Below, piece after piece: positions 28,937 to 37,327 of a stretch of 64,000 bases of DNA; position 1 is the first letter of the stretch; each line of letters opens with the position of its first letter. The position numbers and the translations under genes are program-made. This DNA is from Anaerolinea sp. (GTDB lineage: Bacteria > Chloroflexota > Anaerolineae > Anaerolineales > Villigracilaceae). The notes beneath the pieces were generated by a model. That model saw only the letters and a list, made by a program, of their open reading frames with translations. It searched no databases and was not told the origin of the DNA. The stretch lies in contig DYID01000002.1 of assembly GCA_020723805.1 (NCBI GenBank), forward strand, positions 124,001 through 188,000, given 5' to 3'.

Positions 28937-31900
28937 ATGAAACGCTGGTTTGCCTTTCTAATTTTGTTTGCCATGTTGTGTGCAGTGGTGCCTGCGAATG
29001 CTCAAAACACGGATCCGTATGCATACCAGGTCACACGGCAGCAAGCCGTCCTGTTCGACCAACTCAAGCCGGTGGGGCGTGCAGAGTATTGGAACACCAG
29101 GGAAAATTTCATGGTGCAATTGAGTTTGCAGGACGGCTGGACGGTTACGGAGATACAGCTATACGCGGGCGAGGCGCTGCCTCCCACGAATAAGGCGGGT
29201 CAGCCCGTGATGGGAAAATTCAACTGTGTTCGTACGTATGCAAGCAGGAAACAACAGAACGTTTTGATTCAGTGCAATCTGGATGATGAAATGAATTTCA
29301 CCTGGGGAGGCAACCGCACAATCTATGTGGCTCTTCACGGTGAAATGACACAAATCGCTCCAGCAGGCACAGTTACAACGCTCCAGTCTCGTTCATTTTG
29401 GATGCTGCCGGTCAATGAAGCGGGAGTGCTTCAAAGTTATCTGAAATGGCCCAAAACCAAATGGGGCGGCTACTTTACCACCGTTTTGTACCACCCTCAG
29501 CGCGGTCACTTTATCGATTCGCCGGTGGCAGGCATTACCTATAGGACCCCAACCAACTGGGGAACCACCGACGCCAGCGGTGCTTTCGATTACTTCCCCG
29601 GCGAGCGTGTGGATCTGTGGCTGGGTCCGATTTTCCTGGGCAGCCCGATTGCCGATCAGAAGATTTCCCCGCTGGATATTTTCGCAGGCGCCGATCTGAA
29701 CGATGTCCGGGTTGTCAACATGGCTCGTCTATTACAGAGCATGGATGCCGATGGCGCACCGCAGGCGGGCATCAATATCACTTATGATGTCACTGCCTGC
29801 CTGAGTGCTGCCATGATGGAAATGGACATCAGCGAGGTGGACTTCAGCGATGGCTTCCTCGTGGATGAATTGATCAATACCACCATTGCCCAGTGTGCCG
29901 GCAACACCAATGTAAGCCTGGTCGCCGTTTCGGCAGAGGATGCCATCGCCAACCTGGATCGGTCCACCAATGGCAACATGTTCCGTAAGAACATTTCTCG
30001 AACGCCAAACCTGATCAGTTCCAAATCCAAGTTGGATATCATGGGTGTCTGGTTCCCAGCCCGCAAAGCGGATGGTTCGCCAACCGCCATCGAATACTAC
30101 GATGAGAATGGCAATTTAATCCGCACGGCGATGGATGCGAAACCTATCATTGTGACCTATACGGATAGTGTGCCGGAAACCGGTGCCGAGGATATCTTTG
30201 CCGCGATCTCGCGGGACGATGGTAAAACTTTCAAGCGCGTAAATCTCTCCCGTGCGGCAGATAAATCATCCTTTACCCTGGCAAATGGACAGCCATACTT
30301 TGGCGACGCTAAAAAACCAGTGGTACAGGTCAAAAACAACAATATCCTCGTAGCCTGGACAAGCAAATTCTGCAACAGCGGCAAACCTGCCTACACCATC
30401 AGCCTTGAAGATGACTATATCTATGACGATCCGTATTATCAGGAAGATATTTGGGGCGTGGGCGGTCCGCAGCGTTCTGTGGATTACACCGAGCAAGGTT
30501 TCCCTGAAGTGGGCGAGATTCCCTTCAGTTGTGTCTGGGTGGCGCGCGGCACCATTGTGACACAGGCAATGATCAACAGCGGCGGGTTTTGGGGCAATTA
30601 CCAGGTCGGCGATATCGTGTGGTTTAAGCCCGAACGCTTGACATCCGGGCGGCGTGATGCCAATCAGATTTTTGCCGGAGGCGCAGATGGAGCCGGCTTT
30701 GCCATCGTCTGGCAGGAAGATCCGGAAGGGCTCATGCCCGGCAGCGCAACTGGACCCGGCGAGGGCTGGAGCGGCGCCACTGCCAACCACAAAACGGATA
30801 TCTGGTACAGTTACATCACAATGGCGGATTTCAACAAGGTGGACTTGAACTTTGTAGAAGGTGGAGACCCTCTGCATGACGATTCAGAGATTGTGGGACG
30901 TCCTAAAGCGCTGGTGCCCATGTCCCTGCCTGTCCGCCTTTCTGACAATGATATCGTTTCAACAGATAACATGATGGTCGAACTGGATCCGGTTACCGGT
31001 TACCCGATTACAGACGCCAACGGCAACTGGATCAGAATCAACAACCCGGATGCCGATGGTGACGGCTCGGGCACCCATGCCTACGGCTATATGATTGACG
31101 GGTTGTGCGAAAGTTTCTACGAATTCGTCAATCAACAAGGTGTTTTGAAGAAAGCATGTGTGACTGCTGACCAACGTTTGCTGGACGGCGACACCGGCGC
31201 TTCGCGTCCCAACCTGAACCTGCAAACCTACACCCGGCCGGACGGCACCAAAAGCGCCTGGGCAATTGTTGCCTATGAAGAGACTAAAGGATTGGGCGCA
31301 GGCAATCCGGCGCATACGGGCGAAGGCAGTTACGGCGATGAATATACACCGGAAGAGGGAAAGAACGTCATCTACCATACCTTTGACTTCCGCAACCCCG
31401 ATAAAGTCAGCGCCGGGCACATTGTCAATTTGCCTGAGACGGATGAAAACGGCAATCCCATCTATGTAACCGACGAGAATGGGAACCTGATTCTCGATTT
31501 CCTCGGTAGACCGCAACTTGCATATGAAAATGCCCGCCGTCCGCGCTTTATCATGCAGAGCAAGAGCGCCATGGGACCATCACGGACGGTCATGGTCATC
31601 CTCTATAAGGAAGGTCAAGATGGACAGGGCCGCCCGTCTGACATCATGATGCGGCGTGTGGTTGTGCCTCTCACCGACCGAAGCGTGGATAATCCGTATC
31701 GCTTCTCGAATTTCGTGCCGGGCGCTCAGAACGTAAGTACGGTTACCCCCACTGTTGTCACCGAATCTAGCGGCGATCCTCTCTCCGACGATCCATGGGG
31801 GGCTGTCAAAGTGGTGCGCTGGCAGCAGACCCCGGCCGATTTGAGCCATCGTTCGTCCGCCAATCCCTATGAGGATGCCCGCGCTCACCGCGGCGATATC

Positions 31901-32617
31901 AATGGCGATTTCCTCGTCATCGGTTATACCTACACTCCTAACTGGGCTGCTTACCGCAACGGCAATGACAAATATGACTTCTATGTAAGGCGCTCTTATG
32001 ACGGCGGGCAGACCTGGACGACTGATCCCAATGGCTCTGGCGTTACCCACTGTAACACATTTACCGACCCGCTGACAAAGATAAAAACAGAAGTGTGCAA
32101 CTACTATGGACCAGGTCAGTTCGAACAGGCGCGCAATGTCTCCCGCCTGCCCAATAACAAGATGAGCGTCATCGAGCCTCGCATCGTCGGCACGCCGGGA
32201 ACCATTAAGAATCCGGATGGTTCACCCACGGGAAAACCTGAGGATATCAACAACCCGAATGTGTTCTACCTAAGTTACGGCACCGCCAACAATGTACCCA
32301 CCGACCTTGAAGATGAAGATGGCGAATATGCCACCCCGATGGATCTTTTCTACAGTTTCACCACCAACCTGGGTGAGAGCTACGTGGAGACGGCTTGGGA
32401 AGTCAATCCTGACAGTACTGGCAACCATGCCGGTGAAATCGTGTACCGCTGGGCTTCTCTGGCAATTGGCGATGCGCAACAAGGTGAAGCGCAACTGCGC
32501 ATGACGCCAGATGGCTCCCGTTTCTATGCAACCTGGCTGGAGGAAGGCAGCGAAGGCAGCGACATTCACTTCCGCCGCATCATGAGCCTGCTGTTCCCCA
32601 ACAATGTAGCCCCTTAG
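28937..32617 (+). CDS. large secreted protein with Asp-box (BNR) motifs, copy 1
   Basis: A 1226-residue exoprotein with a signal peptide (KRWFAFLILFAMLCAVVPANAQ) and ribosome binding site AGGAGA. Asp-box-like motifs SRDDGKTF near residue 415 and SYDGGQTWTT near 1020 suggest a beta-propeller of the sialidase fold. A central motif WQEDPEGLMPG, GPGEGWSGA near residue 595 is shared with the paralog at 37328, as are ARGT, VWFKPERLTSG and GQFEQARN. The first 300 residues (RQQAVLFDQLKPVGRAEYW onward) are not obviously present in the paralog. No sortase signal or terminal anchor was recognised. It resembles uncharacterised large surface proteins; enzymatic or binding role unknown. Confidence 0.8.
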   Translation: MKRWFAFLILFAMLCAVVPANAQNTDPYAYQVTRQQAVLFDQLKPVGRAEYWNTRENFMVQLSLQDGWTVTEIQLYAGEALPPTNKAGQPVMGKFNCVRTYASRKQQNVLIQCNLDDEMNFTWGGNRTIYVALHGEMTQIAPAGTVTTLQSRSFWMLPVNEAGVLQSYLKWPKTKWGGYFTTVLYHPQRGHFIDSPVAGITYRTPTNWGTTDASGAFDYFPGERVDLWLGPIFLGSPIADQKISPLDIFAGADLNDVRVVNMARLLQSMDADGAPQAGINITYDVTACLSAAMMEMDISEVDFSDGFLVDELINTTIAQCAGNTNVSLVAVSAEDAIANLDRSTNGNMFRKNISRTPNLISSKSKLDIMGVWFPARKADGSPTAIEYYDENGNLIRTAMDAKPIIVTYTDSVPETGAEDIFAAISRDDGKTFKRVNLSRAADKSSFTLANGQPYFGDAKKPVVQVKNNNILVAWTSKFCNSGKPAYTISLEDDYIYDDPYYQEDIWGVGGPQRSVDYTEQGFPEVGEIPFSCVWVARGTIVTQAMINSGGFWGNYQVGDIVWFKPERLTSGRRDANQIFAGGADGAGFAIVWQEDPEGLMPGSATGPGEGWSGATANHKTDIWYSYITMADFNKVDLNFVEGGDPLHDDSEIVGRPKALVPMSLPVRLSDNDIVSTDNMMVELDPVTGYPITDANGNWIRINNPDADGDGSGTHAYGYMIDGLCESFYEFVNQQGVLKKACVTADQRLLDGDTGASRPNLNLQTYTRPDGTKSAWAIVAYEETKGLGAGNPAHTGEGSYGDEYTPEEGKNVIYHTFDFRNPDKVSAGHIVNLPETDENGNPIYVTDENGNLILDFLGRPQLAYENARRPRFIMQSKSAMGPSRTVMVILYKEGQDGQGRPSDIMMRRVVVPLTDRSVDNPYRFSNFVPGAQNVSTVTPTVVTESSGDPLSDDPWGAVKVVRWQQTPADLSHRSSANPYEDARAHRGDINGDFLVIGYTYTPNWAAYRNGNDKYDFYVRRSYDGGQTWTTDPNGSGVTHCNTFTDPLTKIKTEVCNYYGPGQFEQARNVSRLPNNKMSVIEPRIVGTPGTIKNPDGSPTGKPEDINNPNVFYLSYGTANNVPTDLEDEDGEYATPMDLFYSFTTNLGESYVETAWEVNPDSTGNHAGEIVYRWASLAIGDAQQGEAQLRMTPDGSRFYATWLEEGSEGSDIHFRRIMSLLFPNNVAP

Positions 32618-32648
32618 CATTGATGAAAATAGTGACAGGTTGAACTGA

Positions 32649-32678
32649 CGCCGGAGGCACCTTACCTCCGGCGTTTTT
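32649..32678 (+). terminator. intrinsic terminator after exoprotein 1
   Basis: CGCCGGAGG CACCTTA CCTCCGGCG followed by TTTTTGTTT, 31 bases after the stop codon. Confidence 0.9.
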
Positions 32679-32689
32679 GTTTAAAGTCG

Positions 32690-33034
32690 CTTCCATCGTC
32701 CCCTTATAAACACAAGCATCCATGTGTTGTGTAACCGCTTGCGTTGGAATTCGTCTTGAAAACGAAATGGACGGCAACAAAAAATAAACGCTGGCGCCTT
32801 TTGCAAGCCCCAAAAAAGCCTTTGCATAGCACGTCAAGCCGGCGGTAGAGACCGTCGGGTACACTTCTGGAAAATCTTTGCACCAGAGCAAAGTACAGGA
32901 CAATCAAGATGCCTGCTTGTAAATATGGTAATAATGGCATACAATGAAATTTAAGATTAATGTCAAACATAAGGTTTTGGAGCAGGACAGTAAGCGAATC
33001 TCCTCAACTTACTTGGGACCCGGCGTTATTAACC
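32690..33034. other. intergenic region, nothing recognised
   Basis: About 345 bases without a convincing ORF. A minus-strand frame (32970-32704) encodes an unlikely composition and lacks a ribosome binding site. It contains the palindrome-like CACATGGATG/CATCCATGTG region near 32712. Confidence 0.5.
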
Positions 33035-33036
33035 AT

Positions 33037-33169
33037 ATTACGCGGTAGCGCAGCATTCTTACCCTGAGCTGGCAGGTTGAGCCTGTCGAAACCCTGTCGA
33101 AGGGTATCTCGTAATTTCGGGCGACATAAATGTCACCTTACGAGAAAACTGCGTAACATCAGTTATTAA
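33037..33169. repeat. family D interspersed element with nested insertion, copy 1
   Basis: Begins TTACGCGGTAGCGC and ends ACTGCGTAAC. Internally GCGACATAAATGTC is kept, but the first hairpin loop holds an extra element CCTGAGCTGGCAGGTTGAGC-type with CCTGTCGAAGGG. Compare 33171-33262, which lacks it, and 41327-41455, which has it at the same place. Confidence 0.8.
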
Positions 33170-33170
33170 T

Positions 33171-33262
33171 TGATGTTACGCGGTAGCGCGAGATTCATCT
33201 CGCGTTTTCAGGCGACATAAATGTCGCGCTACGAAGGAACTGCGTAAGGTGAGTTATTAATT
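33171..33262. repeat. family D interspersed element, simple copy
   Basis: TGATGTTACGCGGTAGCGCG at the left, hairpins GCGAGAT TC ATCTCGC and GCGACAT AA ATGTCGC inside, and CGCGCTACG...GCGTAAGG at the right, with GTAGCGCGA pairing to TCGCGCTAC across the whole element. It abuts the start region of the sensor kinase gene. Confidence 0.85.
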
Positions 33263-33312
33263 GAATGCACCCAGGCAGTATAAGGTTCATGCTATTGGGA
33301 GTAGCAAACAAA

Positions 33313-36306
33313 ATGAACGATCTGCTGAATTTCATCCTGTTGTTGATAAGCCAGTTTGCCGGCGGTACCGGGCAAATGGAGAACAACCTGGTTCGTTTCA
33401 GCATTCCGGCAATCACCTACGGTGCGCTCCTCTTGGTTGCTTGGTCCCGGCAGCGGGAATCCCATCCACAGCGTGAAAAATTGTTGGTGTGGGGATTTGG
33501 ATTGGGGGCAGCCAGCGCCACGATCATGTTCATCTTTGCGGCGGTGCAGATCCTGAATCTCATTGAAAGAGAAACGGCATACCCCATTCTGGTCCCTGTG
33601 GAGCGGGCGCTTTCCATTGCGTCGGTCGTGGTTGTTGCAGGGGCGTTTCTCCGCTACATTTTGGATGATGCACGTCTGGCGCGCACCTACATCCAGGTGG
33701 GGATAAGTATCGCGTTCATCAATCTGATGTTTGCCCTGTGGCAATGGCCCCTCCAGCTTGCCGTATTGAGAGAAGAACAATTTCACCGCTCCTGGATTTC
33801 TTGGCTCTTTCAGGCTTCTGCCTCTGTAATGATTGTCACAGCCATCATTTTGGTCAGAAGAAAAAGCGGCTGGCTTGCCAATGTGGTTACCGTTGCATTG
33901 ACTTTTTTCCTCCTGGGTGAACTCCTGTTCATTACAAATTATCTGACAGATAAAGTTTACAACCGCACCATTTGCCCCATCGGCAATCTCTTTTCCATTC
34001 TTGCCACCCCGCTTCTAGGATACGTTTACCTGCGCGAGATGTCCATCGAAAGAAAACAGGCGCAAAAAGCCCTCGATGACTACCGCCTTCATCTGGAAGA
34101 GCTTGTCTCCGAACGTACCGCCGAGTTGTCCTCCGTCAACGATCAACTTATTGATGAGATAGCCGAGCGCAAAAAGGCAGAAGAGGCGCTGACCCAACTC
34201 AGCCATCAATATGAGCTGATTTTGGAATCGGCAGGCGAAGGAATTTGCGGGATCAATGACCGCGGGCGGTTTGTTTTTGTCAACTCGGCGGCGGCGCGAA
34301 TGCTGGGATACGAGGCAAATGAACTGATCGGACAGCACTGCCGCATTCTCTGGCACAATAACGAAACGAAAGATGCCTTCCTTCCCGAAAGCGAGATACC
34401 CATATACAAAGGATATGCAAACGGCATTCCCAGCCGCGGCGACGATCAGGTCTTTTGGCGCAAGGACCACAGCGGGTTTCCAGCCTCCTACGTCAACACC
34501 CCCACTTATGAAAACCACATCCTGACAGGTTCGGTATTGGTTTTCAAGGACATCTCCGAACGCAAACAGGCAGAGATCGAAATTACGCGGCGCAACGCCA
34601 ATCTGGCAGCGCAGAACGCCATCGCATCAGCCCTCAGCCGCTCACTGGACCTCGAGATCATTCTGAACACTGCGCTGGAGGCGGTGCTCTCCATCGTCAA
34701 CATGGACGCGGGTCTTATTTTTCTCTGGGACTCTACAGCCGATGAACTCACCCTGCAATGTCACCACGGCTCGGTTCTGCAAAACCCACACGGCGCCTCT
34801 TTGCAAGAGTGGGATTGCTGTAAAATGATCTCCCGGGAGGCAATGAAAAATTTTGGGGTACTGGTCAAAGCCGTATCCGAATGCCCGGCTGCGGGCGAGT
34901 CATCCCTGATTGTGAGGGAAGGGCTGCAAACACTTGTCAGCATACCTCTCGTATCAAACAACAAGGCTCTGGGCGCATTAACTCTCGCATCCCGAAAGAC
35001 AGCCTCCATTCCCCAGCATGAATTGGAATTGCTGGGCATCATCGGTCAACAGATTGGCATGGCGGTGGAAAACGCCAACCTCTACCGTACAGCGGAGCGT
35101 GTGGCGGAAGAATTGACATTGCTCCATCAAATCAGTACGGTTTTGGCGTCCACGCTGAATTCCGAAAAGATCTACGAACAGATCGTAGTGCAGTCTGTCA
35201 AACTTCTAAACTGTGACCTGGTATGGATTCTGGATTGGGACCACGAAACCCAAAGCGTCAAGGTTCTCGCCAGTCATGGTATGACTGAAGCGGAAAACAA
35301 ACTTCTTAAGAACCGGCAGGAAACGGTGGACTACCTGCGCGAACTGATTGCCCGCCGTGAAGCGATTATGATCGGAGATGCCCAAACGGACGCCCGCATT
35401 CCCGATTTCTTGAAAAAGGCGCTTGATCTGCGGGCAATTTTTTGCGTTCCCATCCAAAGCATGGATGAATCCTTTGGGTTGCTCTTCCTGATGGATCGGC
35501 GGACTGCACAGCGCTGGCGCTACGAGCAAATTGTACTGGTCGAGGCGTTCGTCAACCGGGCAGCGGTGGCGTTGATGAACGCCCGCCTTCACAAACAACT
35601 CGAATGGGCAGCCGCATTGGAAGAACGTCAGCGCATTGCCGCCGATATGCATGACGGCTTGGGACAGACCGTCAGCCTGCTCGGCTTACAGATTGACAAT
35701 GCCATGGAATTGATTTCATCGGGGGCGGAGCAACAGGCGGTTACAGAATTGAAGATGACCCGCGAAACCGTCCGCCAGGTTGCTGTAGAAGTGCGACGCT
35801 CGATTGCCAGTTTACAGCGAACTCCGCAACCCCTCCGTTCCATCCAGGAATTGTTACTCGAATTGCCGGAGAAGACCCCCCGCGCAGATTCTCCCTCGAT
35901 CCAATTCGACTTCAAGCTCACCGACCCCTTGTTCCTGCCGCAGGAACAGGGAAACCAGGTCATGTTTGTCATGCAGGAAGCGCTTCTCAATGCCCAGCGG
36001 CATGCCCACGCCCGGCAAATTACCCTTACACTGGATGCCCAGGAACATGCCATTCGAATTTCTGTGGAAGATGACGGCGTAGGCTTCGAGCAGGGAGCAT
36101 GGTGGGAGACCAGCCAGAATCATTTTGGCTTGGGCATCATGCATTCCCGGGCGGCTCGCATTGGAGCAGATTTACAAATCGATTCCGTGCCAGGACACGG
36201 CACCCGCGTGACCCTCATCCTGCCGCAAGGCAATGGCAAATATTTTGACAGATTTTCCCACACGCCCCTTTCCCAAAATTCACTCAGACAAGGAATGCCG
36301 CAATGA
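33313..36306 (+). CDS. hybrid-input sensor histidine kinase (7TM-PAS-GAF-GAF-HisKA_3), NarL type
   Basis: A 997-residue kinase. Residues 1-250 hold about seven membrane helices. A coiled coil (EELVSERTAELSSVNDQL) leads to a PAS domain near 300-415 (GICGINDRGRFVFVNSAAARMLG), then two GAF domains near 440-585 and 600-755. The dimerisation/phospho-acceptor motif AADMHDGLGQTVSLLGLQ with His near residue 780 is of the HisKA_3 type, and the HATPase has EALLNAQRHAHA and DDGVGF...GLGIMHSRA. ATG 33313 has GGGAG upstream; earlier in-frame ATGs at 33265 and 33289 run into a repeat. The stop overlaps the regulator ATG. It is encoded between the two exoprotein genes. Confidence 0.88.
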   Translation: MNDLLNFILLLISQFAGGTGQMENNLVRFSIPAITYGALLLVAWSRQRESHPQREKLLVWGFGLGAASATIMFIFAAVQILNLIERETAYPILVPVERALSIASVVVVAGAFLRYILDDARLARTYIQVGISIAFINLMFALWQWPLQLAVLREEQFHRSWISWLFQASASVMIVTAIILVRRKSGWLANVVTVALTFFLLGELLFITNYLTDKVYNRTICPIGNLFSILATPLLGYVYLREMSIERKQAQKALDDYRLHLEELVSERTAELSSVNDQLIDEIAERKKAEEALTQLSHQYELILESAGEGICGINDRGRFVFVNSAAARMLGYEANELIGQHCRILWHNNETKDAFLPESEIPIYKGYANGIPSRGDDQVFWRKDHSGFPASYVNTPTYENHILTGSVLVFKDISERKQAEIEITRRNANLAAQNAIASALSRSLDLEIILNTALEAVLSIVNMDAGLIFLWDSTADELTLQCHHGSVLQNPHGASLQEWDCCKMISREAMKNFGVLVKAVSECPAAGESSLIVREGLQTLVSIPLVSNNKALGALTLASRKTASIPQHELELLGIIGQQIGMAVENANLYRTAERVAEELTLLHQISTVLASTLNSEKIYEQIVVQSVKLLNCDLVWILDWDHETQSVKVLASHGMTEAENKLLKNRQETVDYLRELIARREAIMIGDAQTDARIPDFLKKALDLRAIFCVPIQSMDESFGLLFLMDRRTAQRWRYEQIVLVEAFVNRAAVALMNARLHKQLEWAAALEERQRIAADMHDGLGQTVSLLGLQIDNAMELISSGAEQQAVTELKMTRETVRQVAVEVRRSIASLQRTPQPLRSIQELLLELPEKTPRADSPSIQFDFKLTDPLFLPQEQGNQVMFVMQEALLNAQRHAHARQITLTLDAQEHAIRISVEDDGVGFEQGAWWETSQNHFGLGIMHSRAARIGADLQIDSVPGHGTRVTLILPQGNGKYFDRFSHTPLSQNSLRQGMPQ

Positions 36307-36980
36307 GCAAGACTCGCGTACTGTTGGTGGACGATCACGCCTTATTCCGCGATGGGCTGGCTAGGATTCTCAACAGCCAGATAGATTTCGAGGTCGCCGG
36401 TGAAGCGAAGAACGGGCTGGAAGCCATTGCAGAAGCACAAAGACTCCAGCCGGACCTAATTCTGATGGATGTCGGCATGCCCGTCTGCGATGGACTGGAA
36501 GCCACGCAAAGAATCAAACAGGAATTCCCCAACGTGACAATCGTCATGCTGACCGTCAACGATGAAAGCGAAAAACTTTTTGAAGCCATACGCAATGGCG
36601 CCCAGGGATACCTCCTGAAGAGTATCCAGCGGGAGGAGATGCTTTCCCTCCTGCGAGGGGCAATGCATGGCGAGGCGGCAATCACCCCGTCCATGGCTGG
36701 ACGCATGCTCGAAGAATTCCGCCGCCTGGACCGCCATCCCTCGCTTGCACTGGATGAAAAACATCCCATTCTCACATCCCGCGAAAAAGAAGTGCTGGTG
36801 CTGGTCGCATCGGGCGCCTCCAACAAAGAGGTGGCAGAAAAACTCAATGTCAGCATCCATACCGTCAAAAGCCATATCCGCAAAATCCTGGATAAATTGC
36901 ACCTTACCAGCCGGCACGAAGCCGCTTCATTCGCCCAGCGGGAGGGATTGATCCCGCGCTCCAGAAAAGACGCAGTCTAA
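36303..36980 (+). CDS. NarL/FixJ-family response regulator
   Basis: A 225-residue regulator: receiver with LLVDDHALFRDGL near residue 8, phospho-acceptor Asp in LILMDVGMPV near 56, and LLKSIQREEML near 108; C-terminal LuxR-type helix-turn-helix LTSREKEVLVLVASGASNKEVA near 158, then HTVKSHIRKILDKLH. ATGA overlap with the kinase gene makes them a cognate pair. The conserved box upstream of both exoprotein promoters is a natural candidate target, which is inference. Confidence 0.92.
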   Translation: MSKTRVLLVDDHALFRDGLARILNSQIDFEVAGEAKNGLEAIAEAQRLQPDLILMDVGMPVCDGLEATQRIKQEFPNVTIVMLTVNDESEKLFEAIRNGAQGYLLKSIQREEMLSLLRGAMHGEAAITPSMAGRMLEEFRRLDRHPSLALDEKHPILTSREKEVLVLVASGASNKEVAEKLNVSIHTVKSHIRKILDKLHLTSRHEAASFAQREGLIPRSRKDAV

Positions 36981-37040
36981 AGATTTACCCTCTATCGAAT
37001 ACGGCATACAGCCGCCCGGCTGTTCAACTATATTTCCCCA

Positions 37041-37068
37041 AGAGCGATGAAACATCGCTCTTTTTTTG
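37041..37068 (+). terminator. intrinsic terminator after the sensor-regulator pair
   Basis: AGAGCGATG AAA CATCGCTCT followed by TTTTTTTG, a 9-bp stem 60 bases after the regulator stop. Confidence 0.92.
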
Positions 37069-37104
37069 TGCAGGATTAGCCCGTTTGCAATGATGGGCGG
37101 CGGC

Positions 37105-37175
37105 AAAATCGCTCTTTTTTCATACCACGACGGTGACGGGCAGGATTGAAAAGCATCCTGATGACATGCTACGCT
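37105..37175 (+). promoter_or_regulatory. promoter of exoprotein 2 with conserved upstream box
   Basis: AAAATCGCTCTTTTTTCATACC starts at 37105, TTGAAA is at 37146-37151 and TACGCT at 37170-37175 with TGC extension and 18-bp spacing. Distance from box to -35 is 41 bases, the same as at 28314. The leader to the ATG is about 145 bases. Confidence 0.7.
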
Positions 37176-37327
37176 TGATACAGCCCAGGCATCTCCCTGC
37201 CTCCGCTGCAATTGGAATCTTGCAGGGAATCGGTTTTCATAAACTCCCAACACGAGGAGGTGCATTCTGGACTGGAACCCATTTTCGCCCCATAACCCGA
37301 TTGTCATCCGGAAAAGGAGAGTACAAC

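Noticed and set aside
32704-32970. 88-codon minus-strand ORF between exoprotein 1 and the kinase
   Set aside because: No ribosome binding site, unlikely composition, and located in a gap with terminator and repeats.
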